From: Treponema sp. UBA4692
GTDB lineage: Bacteria > Spirochaetota > Spirochaetia > Treponematales > Treponemataceae
Direction of reading: 5' to 3'
DNA length: 33,167 nt
Assembly: GCA_002404895.1 (NCBI GenBank)
Contig: DHKO01000026.1
Span: 1-33,167, forward strand
Made by a program: the position numbers and the translations under genes. This document shows positions 30,912-33,167 of the stretch, piece by piece. The notes under the pieces are model-generated. The model searched no databases, was not told where the DNA came from, and saw nothing but the letters and a program-made list of their open reading frames with translations. Every line of letters begins with the position of its first letter. Position 1 is the first letter of the stretch.

Positions 30912-32270
30912 ATGAAGTCAATTTTTGCACGGATTCTTACAGGATTTATCGCCGCCTCGTTTGCCGTAATCGCCGCAATGTCGGTCATTTTCACAGTGTC
31001 GGTCAGCCGCTCAATAAACGACTGGAACGCGGACAAAAGGGACGACTTTGTGGCACTGATTCTTCCGGCAATCTCAAAGACATACAGGTTTGCAGGAAGC
31101 CTTTCTGCCTCCGAGCTTGAAAAAGCCGTAATGCCGTACACAACGGACTCTCTTTACATCTACATTTTTGACAGGAACAAAAAGCCCGTTCTTCTTCTTG
31201 AAAAAGGAAAAGTCAGCACTCAGGACGAGGTTGAAAAATCTGTCGGCTCGCTTTCAACTTTCCTATCGCTCAATTCTCCGGTCCAGATAAAGGACGGCGG
31301 CGAGACTATCGGCTATCTTTGCGCGGACAACGTCGGATTTCTGGCGTACAAGGCGAACAGGATTTTTGTTTCCACGATGGAAAAAGGACTTTTCGCCGGA
31401 ATCGCTCTTGCGGTCTCAATTACGCTTGCTCTTTCCGTGCTGATTTCAACAATGCTCTCAAAAAAGGCGCGCTCTCTTGCCGACTACATCTCTTCCCCGG
31501 ACTTGATGAAAAAGGACATGGCGTCTCTTGGCGTGAACGAGTTCGACAGGATTCTCGATTCGGTCAAAAAGCTGAAATCGAGGCTTTTGCACGAGGAGAC
31601 TTTGCGCCGGCAGTGGATGCAGGACATCTCGCACGATTTGCGCACTCCGCTTACCGCTGTGAAAATGCAGGTTGAGGGAATGAACGACGGAGTTCTTGAG
31701 GCGACGGCAGAGCGTTTTGCTGCCCTTTATTCCGAGCTTACGCTGATTGAAAAGCTCGTGTGGAATCTTCAGGACTTGAGCCGCTTTGAGTCCCCGGAAA
31801 TGAAAATTTCGCCTGCGGACGTGAACGCATGGAAATTTGCCGACGATGTCTCATCCCGGTTCGCGCTTATTGCGGAAAAAAAGAACATAAAATTCACTAT
31901 CAAGAAAAACTGCGCTGAAGACTTTGATTTTACGGCAGACCCGCTTCTTCTTATGAGGTGCGTTTCAAACCTTCTGCAGAACGCGTTCCAGTACACGGCG
32001 GAGGGCGGAGAAGTGTCGCTTTGCGTTGAAGAACAAAATGAAAACCGCGTGAAAATCTCCGTTATTAACACAGGCGCAATCAGCGAGGAAGATATTCCCC
32101 ACGTGTTCGACCGCCTTTACCGCGGCGACCGCTCAAGAAGCACGGCAGGCTCAGGACTTGGCCTTTCAATCGCGCAGGCAATCGCAAAACTCCACGGCGG
32201 AAAAATCGAAGTGCGCAACATGACGAACGAAAGGGGAGAGGATTGCGTGTGCTTTGCGGTGGAGGTGTAA
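30912..32270 (+). CDS. Membrane sensor histidine kinase
   Basis: A 452-residue inner-membrane kinase. The first membrane helix is at about 8-32. An extracytoplasmic sensor domain of about 120 residues contains LYIYIFDRNKKPVLLLEKG and is probably PAS/Cache-like. The second helix is at about 159-181. The DHp motif QDISHDLRTPLTAVKMQ has phospho-His241, followed by the N box LLQNAFQYTAEGG, the F box FDRLYRGDRS and the G box GSGLGLSIAQAIAKLHGG. It pairs with the preceding response regulator, 3 nt away. The signal is unknown. Confidence 0.95.
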   Translation: MKSIFARILTGFIAASFAVIAAMSVIFTVSVSRSINDWNADKRDDFVALILPAISKTYRFAGSLSASELEKAVMPYTTDSLYIYIFDRNKKPVLLLEKGKVSTQDEVEKSVGSLSTFLSLNSPVQIKDGGETIGYLCADNVGFLAYKANRIFVSTMEKGLFAGIALAVSITLALSVLISTMLSKKARSLADYISSPDLMKKDMASLGVNEFDRILDSVKKLKSRLLHEETLRRQWMQDISHDLRTPLTAVKMQVEGMNDGVLEATAERFAALYSELTLIEKLVWNLQDLSRFESPEMKISPADVNAWKFADDVSSRFALIAEKKNIKFTIKKNCAEDFDFTADPLLLMRCVSNLLQNAFQYTAEGGEVSLCVEEQNENRVKISVINTGAISEEDIPHVFDRLYRGDRSRSTAGSGLGLSIAQAIAKLHGGKIEVRNMTNERGEDCVCFAVEV

Positions 32271-32374
32271 AAAAAGCGGAATCTCAACGCAAACTGAACT
32301 TTATTCAAAGCCCAATCCAGCGTGAAATTCCGCCTTTCGCTAACTGATTTTAATATTCAGCTGCATCACAAAAA

Positions 32375-33088
32375 TTATTCAGTTTTTGCAGATGTTTTTG
32401 CTCTTCCACTGACAGTCGCGTTCGCCTTTGCGATTTCTGCCTCGCACTTTGCGGCAAAGTCCCTGTAGTCCGCAAGAGGGGCAACCGCAGAAAGATACGG
32501 CACAAGCTTGTCGTTCAGCACAGAAATCAGGCTTTTCTTTACCGAAGTCGCGCTCTCGCCCCTGTTCAAGCCCGCGTTCGTAAAGTCGTCGTTCGCCTTG
32601 TTGAAGCTGTCCTGAGCCTCCCTCAATTCTGAAATAAGCTCGCCCACGCCGTCCAGCGCCGCAATGTCAGAAGCAAGATTTTCCGCTCCGAAGTCCTCCA
32701 GTATGCTTTCAATCAGCGAAGACTCCTCGGCAAAGTTTTTCTGCGTAATCTGCCTTCCGTACTTACTGAAAACCGCAAGAAGATTCTGCGCCGCAGCCTT
32801 TTTCGCCGCAACAGGAATTGCAGCGTATCCTGTAAGAGCATCGCCCAAGTTTCGGATAACCCCGTCGCGCGCAATGTCCGCCTCGTCAAGAGTGCTTGAG
32901 ACACGCTCGCTCTTGATTGCAGTGGTGATTTCCGCAGAAAGCTTCTCAACTTCCGCCATGATGAGCGAGAGGTTCGCGTCCTTAGAAACGGCAGACTCGC
33001 CGCCGGAAGAATCCTTGTACAGACGCACAAGAACGTCAGAAAGCGTGTCCAATTCCGCGACACGGATTTTTGAAATAATCTTATTCAT
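32375..33088 (-). CDS. DUF6261-like helical protein
   Basis: A 237-residue, almost wholly helical protein starting MNKIISKIRVAELDTLSDVL, with FSKYGRQITQKNFAEESSLI in the middle. This pattern resembles DUF6261 proteins found in Bacteroidetes and Treponema, whose function is unknown. There is no signal peptide. AAGGAGG lies 5 nt before the ATG on the minus strand. It converges with the sensor kinase gene and no partner is visible before the window ends. Confidence 0.75.
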   Translation of the reverse strand: MNKIISKIRVAELDTLSDVLVRLYKDSSGGESAVSKDANLSLIMAEVEKLSAEITTAIKSERVSSTLDEADIARDGVIRNLGDALTGYAAIPVAAKKAAAQNLLAVFSKYGRQITQKNFAEESSLIESILEDFGAENLASDIAALDGVGELISELREAQDSFNKANDDFTNAGLNRGESATSVKKSLISVLNDKLVPYLSAVAPLADYRDFAAKCEAEIAKANATVSGRAKTSAKTE

Positions 33089-33167
33089 TTTGACCTCCTT
33101 AGAAAAAATGAATGGCTGGAATTTGATTGGTCATTCTGTCCTGAAAGTCAAAATGTACAATCCCGAT

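Noticed and set aside
32276..32333. Possible terminator after the sensor kinase (GCGGAAT ... ATTCCGC)
   Set aside because: The stem is 7 bp with a loop of over 40 nt, too weak to claim.

Overview
The window looks like a chromosome segment of a host-associated spirochaete of the Treponema type. This is an inference from the protein style (Sec-secreted and lipoprotein hydrolases, a YD-repeat-like secreted protein, a fasciclin-like protein, a DUF6261-like protein), from very strong GGAGG ribosome binding sites, and from large dispersed palindromic repeats between genes. I see no rRNA, tRNA, phage, transposase or CRISPR-Cas genes.

Layout. (1) 186-2292: an AraC/GyrI-like regulator converges on LysR regulator 1, with a tandem palindrome array between them. 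(2) 2323-8115: a restriction-modification (R-M) island bounded by an imperfect 33-bp direct repeat. It holds a DpnII-type GATC system (dam-type methylase, DpnII-like nuclease, DpnA-like methylase). Inside that operon are an ADP-ribosyltransferase-fold protein and a second methylase/nuclease pair. The island ends with another tandem palindrome array. (3) 8512-14285: a mostly exported hydrolase/oxidoreductase group (alpha/beta hydrolase, aldo/keto reductase, lipoprotein hydrolase, acetyltransferase, flavodoxin-like protein, DUF362), with several members preceded by one dispersed structured repeat family. (4) 14301-18931: a permease followed by larE-larB-larC for nickel-pincer cofactor synthesis and two small unknown genes. 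No larA is present. (5) 19386-26422: a defence region with a C5-methylase and PstI/BsuBI-like nuclease, an inverted relic of a second such nuclease, and a tightly overlapping five-gene minus-strand operon. That operon runs DUF262/HNH nuclease, DUF3791, DUF3990 ART-fold protein, a 67-aa protein and LysR 2. An antitoxin/GNAT-toxin pair with a frameshifted toxin follows. (6) 26918-33088: a second aldo/keto reductase, a fasciclin-like secreted protein, a small lipoprotein, a YD-repeat-like secreted protein co-transcribed with an OmpR/EnvZ-type two-component system, and a DUF6261-like protein.

How it fits together. Palindrome TTCAAT-N6-ATTGAA lies in the direct repeat upstream of the hydrolase operon, and a near-copy lies in the LysR 1 promoter region. 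This suggests the R-M island was inserted between LysR 1 and its divergent target. The sequence GATC occurs only about seven times by eye in 33 kb, four of them inside the R-M genes, which fits long exposure to a GATC-cutting system.

The strongest candidates for something undescribed are: the five-gene nuclease/ART/LysR operon; the ART-fold gene inside the DpnII operon; three 41-bp-period palindrome arrays built on two different core sequences; and the structured repeat that sits in the leader of four genes.
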